DNA from: JACNLN01 sp964626495
GTDB taxonomy: Bacteria > Fidelibacterota > Marinisomatia > Marinisomatales > CAZVFT01
DNA length: 9,646 nucleotides
Assembly: GCA_964626495.1 (NCBI GenBank)
Contig: CAZVFT010000090.1
Location: 1-9,646 of the forward strand
Direction of reading: 5' to 3'
How positions within the stretch are numbered: position 1 is the first letter of the stretch; every line of letters begins with the position of its first letter. Below the pieces are notes generated by a model. The model was not told the DNA's origin and did not search any database. It saw only the letters and a list, made by a program, of their open reading frames with translations. Positions 1 to 5,961 of this stretch are shown piece after piece. Made by a program: the position numbers and the translations under genes.

Positions 1-154
1 GATCTAAAAGAAAACGAAGCCAACGCAAACCTTATTGGTTTCAATCCCCTTTAAGCGGGTCTATTATTTTCAAGTCTATTACCACTATTCAGATAATAGA
101 ATTAGAGAATTTCGGTTTCAATCCCCTTTAAGCGGGTCTATTATTTTCAAGTCT
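1..154 (-). CRISPR. Leader-proximal end of a type III-A CRISPR array (partial)
   Basis: Two identical repeats lie at 37-77 and 114-154. Their identity runs for 41 bp, so the true unit is 40 or 41 bp. They flank one complete spacer of 36-37 bp at 78-113. The 36 bases at 1-36 are a second spacer, complete or nearly so, and the array runs on out of the window. Read on the minus strand, each repeat begins AGACTTGAAAATAATAG and ends GGGGATTGAAAC, which gives the ATTGAAAC 5' tag left on crRNAs by Cas6-type processing. That ending and the AT-rich leader to the right set transcription leftward, in the same direction as the cas genes. The repeat at 114-154 is therefore the leader-adjacent copy, and 78-113 is the most recently acquired spacer. 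Internal pairing is weak (CCC with GGG around a short loop), so Cas6 probably recognises a mostly unstructured or marginal hairpin repeat. Confidence 0.96.
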
Positions 155-192
155 GGTCTTTATAAGTTACCAAATCTATGAAATATACAGGT

Positions 193-218
193 ACATTTTT
201 CGTAACCCCAAAAAATGT
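193..218. repeat. Inverted repeat in the leader
   Basis: ACATTTTT (193-200) and AAAAATGT (211-218) are perfect 8-bp complementary arms around a 10-base loop at 201-210. The loop contains CGTAACC, a motif found again at 303-309 and, inverted, at 335-341. In the leader transcript this could be a weak AT-rich hairpin; in DNA it could be a protein-binding site. No U-tract follows in either direction beyond the arm itself, so an intrinsic terminator is unlikely. Confidence 0.55.
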
Positions 219-271
219 GTTCATTATTGCTGTGAATTACACCTTTTATTCCAGTTACTCTTTGACCGCAA

Positions 272-300
272 ATTATACTATTACAGCAAGTTACAGTAAA
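272..300 (-). promoter_or_regulatory. Leader promoter driving the CRISPR array
   Basis: On the minus strand a perfect -10 box TATAAT (272-277) sits 17 bp downstream of a -35-like TTTACT (295-300, four of six matches to TTGACA). This is the best sigma70-type match in the leader. Transcription would begin near 265 and reach the first repeat about 110 bases later. The -35 box ends exactly where the inverted repeat at 300-344 begins, so a protein bound there could affect promoter use. No transcript data are available; the call rests on box match, spacing and position. Confidence 0.65.
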
Positions 301-344
301 ATCGTAACCTATGCACATTAACAGTGAAAGATATGGTTACGATT
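300..344. repeat. Inverted repeat spanning the cas2 stop codon and leader start
   Basis: AATCGTAACC (300-309) and GGTTACGATT (335-344) are perfect 10-bp inverted arms separated by 25 bases. The right arm overlaps the cas2 stop codon (343-345) and the left arm abuts the -35 box of the leader promoter. No T-run follows the hairpin on the minus strand, so it does not look like a classic cas2 terminator. A dimeric regulator site or an adaptation-factor site is a reasonable alternative, but this is inference from symmetry and location. Confidence 0.6.
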
Positions 345-618
345 ATATCACATAAACGTCATCATCTTCTGTTATCTTCCCAAGTCCAACAATCTTAACT
401 TTTGTTTTACATTCTTTGCATAAACGGTAAAACCGCACAGTATCCTTTTCAGGTAATACAACGCAGGTAATCCTTTTAAATAACTGTAAATACTGTTCAT
501 TCGTGATATTGCATTCGAAAACCGAATATTGTATCCTCTCCCCGTAATCTTTAAGCGTTTTTGCTATTTTATTACGGCGTTTATCATCTGGAATATCATA
601 CGAGACTGTTACAAACAT
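343..618 (-). CDS. cas2: Cas2, CRISPR adaptation protein
   Basis: Cas2 is the small ferredoxin-fold dimer that bridges two Cas1 dimers in the spacer-integration complex. The 91-residue product has the family pattern: a first beta strand ending in the conserved Asp (FVTVSYD, Asp8), then DDKRRNKI, then YGERIQYSVFEC at about 27-38, and a C-terminal VKIVGLGK strand. Length is normal for Cas2. The longest frame starts at a GTG at 619-621, but the next codon is ATG (616-618), which gives the standard N-terminus MFVTVSYD and a TGATG overlap with the cas1 stop codon. I chose the ATG. No clear Shine-Dalgarno sequence precedes it, so translation is probably coupled to cas1. The array leader begins directly after its stop. 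Confidence 0.95.
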   Translation of the reverse strand: MFVTVSYDIPDDKRRNKIAKTLKDYGERIQYSVFECNITNEQYLQLFKRITCVVLPEKDTVRFYRLCKECKTKVKIVGLGKITEDDDVYVI

Positions 619-1589
619 CACATTTTATAAGTTTTAAAATCAGAATTTTTAACAATTGTTTTAGCCAAATTACTTACCTGAATTTTCATTTTATCTCTTA
701 TGGAATTTCCTTGAGTATCCGGTTTTTTTATCCACTTTTCATAGTGAACAAAAAAAATTTTCATTGGGGTTTTTTTCAAATATACTCCACCGTCTCTTTT
801 TTCGAAATCTGTTTTTTTTAATATTTTCAGATTTGTTAATTTCATTACAAATAAATCAACTTCAGGACGAAATGGTTCAAGCATATCCAACGCAAGAGAT
901 GGTCTGCCATAGTGAATACCATGATAAAAACCAATATAGGGATCAAAACCCTTTCCATTAACTAACGAAATCATCTCATTTCCAAGTATCGTATAACCAA
1001 AACTAAGTAATGCATTCACTTCGTCAGTAGGAGGTCTTCGGTTCCTACCATTAAATTTCAGTTCATTCAGAAATGTGCGTTTATAAGCATCATAATATTT
1101 CATCGAACCACTTCCTTCCACACCCAGAAGTGTATTTACTCTGTTTTTTCTGATTATCCGTTCATCCCATCTGTTCAATTCTTTTACTGATGATGATATT
1201 TCAGAATCCGAATGGTTTGAAAGAAAATGCTTTAAAACTTTTATACAATTTTGAATTTTCGCCATAACAAGCTTTTTGGCTATTTCTAAAGCAAAGTCAT
1301 TTTTCACCGATTTGCGATATTGTTCAATCCGCAGAATATTGTTTTTCGACGCCATTGGTACTAATCTACCAATAAGTTTACCATTTATTGTGAAAAAAGC
1401 AGTTTCTACACCAGAATTCAAAAGTATTCGCATCGCTTGAGTGGAAATCTGGATGTTACCATATATCAAAACAGATTCAAGTTTTATGAGGGGCAGATCG
1501 GCAATTTTTTGTTCGTCTTTGGTAACTATTAACCTCTGCCCCTCTTTTTTCAGCTTCGCGCCTTGTTCAGTCAGATATAATGAAGGCAT
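618..1589 (-). CDS. cas1: Cas1, CRISPR integrase
   Basis: Cas1 is the metal-dependent integrase that inserts new spacers at the leader end of the array together with Cas2. The 323-residue protein is full length for the family. It has an N-terminal beta domain (1 to about 85, with the LIYGNIQIS strand) and a C-terminal helical catalytic domain. Metal-binding residues are in place: Glu158 in LLGVEGSGS, His223 in GFYHGIHYGRPSL and Glu238 in ALDMLEPFRP. The start is ATG at 1587-1589, preceded by a strong AGGAGG (1597-1602) with 7-base spacing. Its stop overlaps the cas2 start by one base (TGATG). It is set apart from csm6 by 167 bp containing a large palindrome, so it may have its own promoter. 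I see no reverse transcriptase fusion and no frameshift. Confidence 0.97.
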   Translation of the reverse strand: MPSLYLTEQGAKLKKEGQRLIVTKDEQKIADLPLIKLESVLIYGNIQISTQAMRILLNSGVETAFFTINGKLIGRLVPMASKNNILRIEQYRKSVKNDFALEIAKKLVMAKIQNCIKVLKHFLSNHSDSEISSSVKELNRWDERIIRKNRVNTLLGVEGSGSMKYYDAYKRTFLNELKFNGRNRRPPTDEVNALLSFGYTILGNEMISLVNGKGFDPYIGFYHGIHYGRPSLALDMLEPFRPEVDLFVMKLTNLKILKKTDFEKRDGGVYLKKTPMKIFFVHYEKWIKKPDTQGNSIRDKMKIQVSNLAKTIVKNSDFKTYKM

Positions 1590-1596
1590 AATTTAT

Positions 1597-1602
1597 CCTC
1601 CT
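1597..1602 (-). promoter_or_regulatory. Shine-Dalgarno sequence of cas1
   Basis: AGGAGG on the minus strand lies 7 bases before the cas1 ATG. It fixes the start at 1589. A gene deep inside an operon need not have such a strong site after a long untranslated gap, so it fits independent initiation of the cas1-cas2 unit. Confidence 0.8.
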
Positions 1603-1624
1603 TTTTATAATTGGTAAGTAGAGG

Positions 1625-1662
1625 GGGTAGCAGAAAGCACGTGCTTTCTGCTACCCTTTTTT
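1625..1662 (+). terminator. Perfect 32-bp palindrome with T-tract; plus-strand terminator or operator
   Basis: GGGTAGCAGAAAGCAC (1625-1640) is followed with no gap by its exact reverse complement (1641-1656), centred on CACGTG. On the plus strand it runs directly into six T (1657-1662), which is the layout of a rho-independent terminator for rightward transcription. On the minus strand, where all genes lie, the hairpin is followed by CCTCTAC with no U-tract, so it should not end the csm transcript efficiently. It could stop antisense RNA coming from the cas1/cas2/array side, or, as DNA, bind a dimeric regulator in the cas1 upstream region. The symmetry is certain; the function is not. Confidence 0.6.
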
Positions 1663-1681
1663 ATATATATAATTAAGGCAT

Positions 1682-1712
1682 ATCGTAATCCTCTTGAATT
1701 TCCAATTGTCAA
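1682..1712 (-). promoter_or_regulatory. Possible cas1-cas2 promoter
   Basis: A perfect -35 hexamer TTGACA occurs on the minus strand at 1707-1712. The best -10 in reach is TACGAT (1682-1687, four of six matches) at a long 19-bp spacing; a very AT-rich TTAATTATATATATAAAAAA stretch lies further downstream. If used, the palindrome at 1625-1656 would lie in the 5' untranslated region of cas1. The -35 sits inside a 14-bp element shared with the CRISPR leader. The weak -10 keeps confidence low; read-through from csm6 is the alternative. Confidence 0.3.
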
Positions 1713-1756
1713 AGAGCAACTTTAAATCTATTCTGTTAAAAGAGAAGTAATATCTG

Positions 1757-3142
1757 TTAATGTATTTCTCTTTTGATAAGGTTAACGAGTTTATCAATAG
1801 AAATTTTGCGGTCCTCTTCATTAAAATACTTGATCACTTCATCAAGGTCTTTTACAATATCTCCCTCGTAATTTGTTCCAATTTCTTCCCTTGTGATAGG
1901 ACGATATCCATGTGCGATGATTGATTTATTTCTCAGATTTGCTAATTTCTCAAGGTTTTCAATAATATCGATTGTTTTTGATAATTCTGCTGTTTTTCCC
2001 TTTAGTTGTTTTAAATAAATTTTCATTACAAGTCCAGTAGGCTCGCATCGTAATTTTTTCTTTCTTTCTAATTTTCTTTGAAAATATTCATCATGTTTAA
2101 GATATTTCTCAAAATCAGGAAAGTTACCATCCAGTTTTTCTGAGGAATGATGTGTTTCATGTTCAAAAAGGAACCGCTGAAGTGCTTCCCTAAAGCGGAA
2201 AATTCGAGCTAAAAAATCTGCATATTCACCTTGGACCCATTTTATCTCTGAGTTCATTGCCAATTCAGCAATTTTTTGTTTTTGTAAATCCAGACATTCT
2301 TCCCATTCTTCACCGGTGGAATTGGAATTTGCCTGTTTTACATCTTGTGTGAATTTTGTTATCGAACCCAATAGGGTTTCAATCAACTCATCCTTTTTTT
2401 CCAATTTTTCCAGATGTATAATTGCGGAAGAGAAATCAAACCGTAGTCTTGCTTCAGCATATCGAGCAAGGTTTTTCGGATCATTTGGTACATCGGTTGA
2501 TTCCATAATTTTCAGTGCACCCGAAAAATCGAAATAATCTAACATGGAACGAATCGTTTCCAATTTGTAATCGTCCAGTATCAATTTCGCAAAGGGAACT
2601 TCTTCCACTTTGCCCGAATCCGGGACATAGACAACCAGAACCTTTTCCTTAAATATTTTTGTTGCTTGTAAAAGCATCGCCCAATTGCAAGCAGGGATAC
2701 CACCAGTGGGTGAAATAATCACCGTATCAACGAAATTCTCACATGAGTATTTAAAAAAATATTGATTATAAAAAGGGAAAAGGTTATCGGGATTAACAGG
2801 CTTTCCAACAATTTTAATTAATTCTACCTTCCTAATCTGAGGAAAATTCTCTAAAATTAATTTTTTCAAAATTTTTGCAAAAAATATTGTGTCTGTTTCT
2901 CGATGTTTAGGTTCTGTTTTTCCATCCTGGTCTGTGTAAAAAAGTACAACTTCATCAATAGGTTTGTTATTTATCTGTTGCAATACATAGTTCAATCCTT
3001 TATTCAGAATTGGAAACCGCAATCGAGACTTCTCATACCTATACCTGTTAAAATAATCTTTCCCAACAATTCTACACTTGTCAATCTTACTCGATTGTGT
3101 CTGAACATCCCTGCTTCCTACATTTGCGAAAAATACAATCAA
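1757..3142 (-). CDS. csm6: Csm6-type CARF-HEPN ribonuclease
   Basis: This is a stand-alone RNase expected to be activated by cyclic oligoadenylate made by Cas10. The 461-residue protein has an N-terminal Rossmann-like CARF domain (about 1-190): a first strand IVFFANVGSRD, and the ligand-loop signature VIISPTGGIPACNWAM at about 141-156. A helical middle leads to a C-terminal HEPN domain with the catalytic R-x6-H motif RNKSIIAH (Arg404, His411) in the LANLRNKSIIAHGYRPI context typical of Csm6. The first codon is TTG, overlapping the csm5 stop by 4 bases (TTGA), with GAGAG just upstream. No ATG near this point would keep the first CARF strand, so TTG is preferred. It closes the effector part of the operon. 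Csx1 is a related family it could be filed under; position after csm5 and the HEPN context favour Csm6. Confidence 0.88.
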   Translation of the reverse strand: MIVFFANVGSRDVQTQSSKIDKCRIVGKDYFNRYRYEKSRLRFPILNKGLNYVLQQINNKPIDEVVLFYTDQDGKTEPKHRETDTIFFAKILKKLILENFPQIRKVELIKIVGKPVNPDNLFPFYNQYFFKYSCENFVDTVIISPTGGIPACNWAMLLQATKIFKEKVLVVYVPDSGKVEEVPFAKLILDDYKLETIRSMLDYFDFSGALKIMESTDVPNDPKNLARYAEARLRFDFSSAIIHLEKLEKKDELIETLLGSITKFTQDVKQANSNSTGEEWEECLDLQKQKIAELAMNSEIKWVQGEYADFLARIFRFREALQRFLFEHETHHSSEKLDGNFPDFEKYLKHDEYFQRKLERKKKLRCEPTGLVMKIYLKQLKGKTAELSKTIDIIENLEKLANLRNKSIIAHGYRPITREEIGTNYEGDIVKDLDEVIKYFNEEDRKISIDKLVNLIKREIH

Positions 3143-4260
3143 TGATCACTCTCTTTTGTCAATTTTATCCAACCCAATGGATACAGGGGAAGGTTGTTTT
3201 GTATACCAATTTTTCGGGATTTTGGAAAAACGTCCACTCCTCTTCTTCCCATTCGGAATTGAGCTTTAAATTGATTGAGCCAGTCATCCGGTATGTAATC
3301 ACCGGTCATAGACTTCCAGCCGCTACCCCAACCCAATCGTATAACAAAGCCAGATCCGTTGTCCGGTATTTTCTTCAGGACTTTTTCATACTCTCTTAAT
3401 AATCCATCTAAATCACGTCCCTTTTCATACTTCTGGTAAAATTCTACTTCAGTTTCAACAGCTCCCCTTGTATGTTCATTGATAAGAGATGACAGTTTTT
3501 CAAAGTCATCAGGGATTTTTCCAGAAAAATGAAGTTTCCGTTTAGCTATTGGGTTTTTGAGCAGAAATTGGTCAAGAGAAAGAGTCACTTGTGATGTAGA
3601 CCCCGGTTTCAGTATTTCGCCAAATACTTTCATTTCACCATATTCTGTTTTTTTCCATGTCCAGCTACCATACTTAGCTAATGAAAATATTTTTGTTTCA
3701 AGCAACCCAATATCATTTTCTGCAAAATGAGAATCAAACACTTGTATTGTTCGCATGATATCGTTATTAGGATTTTGACCGAGTAAACTTTTTAAAATAT
3801 CTTGGGATGCCCATTTGGGATTCCTATTGTTTTTAACAGATCGAAGTAATGATTCCTGTTCGTGCACATTTTTATTTTGAAAAAGATTTACCAAGATAGC
3901 TGTGCGAATTGAACCCTTTAACGAGCTACCGGGAATGTAAGGTATTCCCATACCATTTCGCTCATATTCCAGAATCTCTCTACTTTCACATCGTACAGTA
4001 TAGTGCTGTTCAACACTCTCACTGAGATAACGCCGGTATTTTTGAATGAATTCACCAATGGAATAGCTATCACTTAGATATTCCATATTCCGTATCAGAC
4101 TGGGATCATCAGAAATATCCTTAGCCACTTGATCAATATTTACTATAGCCGTTCCTGTCTTTGTGGAATAAAAATCAATATGCTTGACTTTTCTCATACC
4201 ACTTCCAATATGAACAGGTGTTAGCACTTCTATCTGAAATTGTTTTGTATCATTTTTCAT
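3139..4260 (-). CDS. csm5: Csm5, type III-A RAMP (Cas7-like) subunit
   Basis: Csm5 is a RAMP protein that caps the crRNA 3' end of the Csm complex and takes part in crRNA maturation. The 373-residue product begins KNDTKQFQIEVLTPVHIGSG, a typical RAMP first strand. It has the family signature IPYIPGSSLKGSIRTA at 106-120, a glycine-rich loop RLGWGSGWKSMTGD at 308-321 and a C-terminal PLYPLGWIKL. The frame is open upstream to an ATG at 4326, but those 22 extra residues run through csm4 and lack family features, and GGAGGG (4266-4271) sits correctly before the ATG at 4258-4260. I therefore start it at 4260, overlapping the csm4 end by 11 bases. Its stop overlaps the csm6 TTG. Confidence 0.94.
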   Translation of the reverse strand: MKNDTKQFQIEVLTPVHIGSGMRKVKHIDFYSTKTGTAIVNIDQVAKDISDDPSLIRNMEYLSDSYSIGEFIQKYRRYLSESVEQHYTVRCESREILEYERNGMGIPYIPGSSLKGSIRTAILVNLFQNKNVHEQESLLRSVKNNRNPKWASQDILKSLLGQNPNNDIMRTIQVFDSHFAENDIGLLETKIFSLAKYGSWTWKKTEYGEMKVFGEILKPGSTSQVTLSLDQFLLKNPIAKRKLHFSGKIPDDFEKLSSLINEHTRGAVETEVEFYQKYEKGRDLDGLLREYEKVLKKIPDNGSGFVIRLGWGSGWKSMTGDYIPDDWLNQFKAQFRMGRRGVDVFPKSRKIGIQNNLPLYPLGWIKLTKESDH

Positions 4261-5278
4261 GATCACCCTCCATGGGTTGAAATGGTAGGCAAAAACATTT
4301 TCCATATCTAAAAATATCATGGTCAAGATCTGGGGCAGTGGTTTTATCCAGAACTCTAACGAGATCTCCTTCTGGAGACATTTCAGCGAACACCGAACCT
4401 TCCGTGAACATTCTTACAGTTTGTCTCCGCAGAGGAAGCCCTCTTTCAGAATGAACCCACCCACGACGAGTGATGAGATCATAGGATGAATCCTCTCCAA
4501 GCATTTTAGCTTCGCCATTTTTGGGATGTACTAAAGAAAGCGAAACGGAATATTCACTATCTTTCGGACTACGAATTTCTACCGTTGTCTCCTCTAGTTC
4601 AAATTGACCATTCCCAACGCTTCGGTCACCGCCTATACCTTCATCTCCAAGAAGTCTCAAACTTGCTCGGAATTTTTCTATTACCGAATCATCTTGGAAA
4701 TCTGCAAGGAAGAACAGACCACACCCTTCCGCAAAAAACAATCGGGAAAAATAAAAGATATCCGTCGTTTCTGTTGTTCGGTCTTTTACAATACGCGGAC
4801 TGTCTTCAATCAGTGCTGGATAAAATTCCTGATCACGTTCGGATTTTACTCCTCTGTTCCAGTATCTCCCTTCACCATAGGTTTCTTCCGGGATAAATTC
4901 TTCCAATTCGCCATTGAGCCAGGATTCATAAATTGAAAGTTCAATCCACGACAGTTTCTTGATCTTTTTCGCAATTTCAGGGGAGTGAAACGTTATCTGT
5001 GGCGTACCCAGCTTCCAGCTTGGTTTAGGAAAGTAAAGCTGGTTTTTCACGAACGGATACGCTGAACTAATCTTGAAAAAAGGGAAATCTAGCGACCCAT
5101 TTTTAGATGGTGGAAAGAATATATCCATATCATCAGGGTAGAGCATTTGCCATGCATTTATCAGTGCTGAGAAAAGAGTATCCGAGTGAATGAATTCATC
5201 AGTATGTTCAAATCCCGGCTGGTTTCCTCCGATATGAATGGGTTTCTTAAACCGTAGTTTAAAACATCTGATTTCCAT
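4250..5278 (-). CDS. csm4: Csm4, type III-A Cas5-like RAMP subunit
   Basis: Csm4 binds the 5' tag of the crRNA and pairs with Cas10 at the foot of the complex. The 342-residue protein has the Csm4 N-terminus: a beta strand MEIRCFKLRFKKPIHIG, then EFIHSDTLFSALINAW at 28-43, the characteristic SDTLFSAL segment. The arginine-containing PRIVKDRTTETTD at 161-173 and the glycine-rich loop LGDEGIGGDRSVGNGQF at 210-226 match the family. The ATG is preceded by GAGGAG overlapping the csm3 stop; only 3 bases separate the two genes. Length is normal. The C-terminus overlaps the csm5 start. Confidence 0.93.
   Translation of the reverse strand: MEIRCFKLRFKKPIHIGGNQPGFEHTDEFIHSDTLFSALINAWQMLYPDDMDIFFPPSKNGSLDFPFFKISSAYPFVKNQLYFPKPSWKLGTPQITFHSPEIAKKIKKLSWIELSIYESWLNGELEEFIPEETYGEGRYWNRGVKSERDQEFYPALIEDSPRIVKDRTTETTDIFYFSRLFFAEGCGLFFLADFQDDSVIEKFRASLRLLGDEGIGGDRSVGNGQFELEETTVEIRSPKDSEYSVSLSLVHPKNGEAKMLGEDSSYDLITRRGWVHSERGLPLRRQTVRMFTEGSVFAEMSPEGDLVRVLDKTTAPDLDHDIFRYGKCFCLPFQPMEGDHEK
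4266..4271 (-). promoter_or_regulatory. Shine-Dalgarno sequence that decides the csm5 start
   Basis: GGAGGG on the minus strand stands 5 bases before the ATG at 4258-4260, followed by TGATC. No comparable site precedes the longer-frame ATG at 4326, so the shorter csm5 is chosen. The site lies inside the last codons of csm4, as expected for coupled translation. Confidence 0.8.
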
Positions 5279-5281
5279 GGA

Positions 5282-5956
5282 TCACTCCTCAAGCGGTAGG
5301 CTTTTATTATCATTGGAATATTCTACTTCTGTTTTATAAGATTTTTTCAACTCACTAAATGATACTTTTCCATAGCCACGGGTTCCACTACCACCCAGAT
5401 AATCATCTTCAACAAGATGAATACCCTTTTCAATCAGATTTAAATATCCCGTTTCATCATCACCGTCATGTATGTTCAATACCATTTCACAGTTGAATGT
5501 CGCTCCAGATGGTACCCGTTCAATTTGACGTGGATTTGCAGCAGATGTGACCCTGTCAATTACAACTTCTGTTTTGACTTCAGTAAAAGGCATATCCGTA
5601 TTCCCGGACTCTTCCAGTTTATCAGCAGATTCTTTTTCCATAAACGCATCTCGAACCTGTAAGCGTGTTGGTCCTTTAGCAATATTCGCTGATACACCAA
5701 AAACAGTACAAATATCACATTCTCCGCATTCACACGGGCCTCCTCTATCGCCCCACTTACCAGACATTTTCTCTAAAAGACTACGCATCTTACCTTTCAG
5801 AGAGGAGCCAGGAACATAGGGTATGTTGGTAATAGGATCTCGCAGTACAGGTGAATCGGCACCACCTATAGTCATGCCTTCATTAGATCCTCCAATGTGC
5901 ATTCCTGTGTTAGCAGTTATAGTGCAGTTAAGAAAGATTTTTTTTGTCAGTTTCAT
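5282..5956 (-). CDS. csm3: Csm3, backbone RAMP and target-RNA endonuclease
   Basis: Csm3 is the Cas7-like subunit that polymerises along the crRNA and cuts bound target RNA at 6-nt intervals. The 224-residue protein shows the family in order: TGMHIGGS at 17-24, then GGADSPVLRDPITN at 31-44 carrying the catalytic Asp34 (equivalent to Asp33 of the Streptococcus thermophilus protein), then IPYVPGSSLKGKMRSLLE at 45-62. A Cys-rich CECGECDIC at 75-83 (Cys75, 77, 80, 83) looks like a metal site next to the TVFG turn. The C-terminal glycine loop YLGGSGTRGYGKV is at 186-198. The ATG is preceded by AGGAGG (5965-5970) that lies within the last codons of csm2; the intergenic gap is 5 bases. Confidence 0.96.
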   Translation of the reverse strand: MKLTKKIFLNCTITANTGMHIGGSNEGMTIGGADSPVLRDPITNIPYVPGSSLKGKMRSLLEKMSGKWGDRGGPCECGECDICTVFGVSANIAKGPTRLQVRDAFMEKESADKLEESGNTDMPFTEVKTEVVIDRVTSAANPRQIERVPSGATFNCEMVLNIHDGDDETGYLNLIEKGIHLVEDDYLGGSGTRGYGKVSFSELKKSYKTEVEYSNDNKSLPLEE

Positions 5957-5961
5957 TTTTA

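Larger units (their letters stand above)
155..342 (-). promoter_or_regulatory. CRISPR leader
   Basis: This 188-bp AT-rich non-coding stretch lies between the cas2 stop codon and the first repeat, where a leader is expected. It carries a good minus-strand promoter at 272-300, a short inverted repeat at 193-218, an inverted repeat at 300-344 that touches the cas2 stop, a TTACAG direct repeat at 281-286 and 291-296, and six GTAAC/GTTAC pentamers. No credible ORF lies in it. The role as transcription start and spacer-integration signal is inferred from position and from how leaders work generally. Confidence 0.85.

Noticed and set aside
155..342. A tracrRNA or other small RNA gene in the leader
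   Set aside because: There is no anti-repeat and no paired promoter and terminator bounding a short transcript; type III systems do not need a tracrRNA.
619..621. GTG start for cas2
   Set aside because: The very next codon is ATG and gives the usual Cas2 N-terminus MFVTVSYD; the GTG would add one residue only.
1625..1662. Terminator of the csm operon on the minus strand
   Set aside because: On that strand the hairpin is followed by CCTCTAC, with the T-run on the wrong side, so intrinsic termination of csm6 transcription is not supported.
2846..2860. Partial match between the first spacer and the csm6 gene
   Set aside because: Only about 11 AT-rich bases agree (AAATTCTCTAA); this is within chance and not a self-targeting protospacer.
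4261..4326. 22-residue N-terminal extension of Csm5 from the ATG at 4326
   Set aside because: It lies wholly inside csm4, has no ribosome site of its own, and the ATG at 4260 has a well-placed GGAGGG and gives a standard RAMP N-terminus.
4585..4936. Two overlapping plus-strand frames of about 100 codons inside csm4
   Set aside because: They are antisense to a strongly conserved RAMP coding sequence, lack start signals, and show no recognisable protein features.
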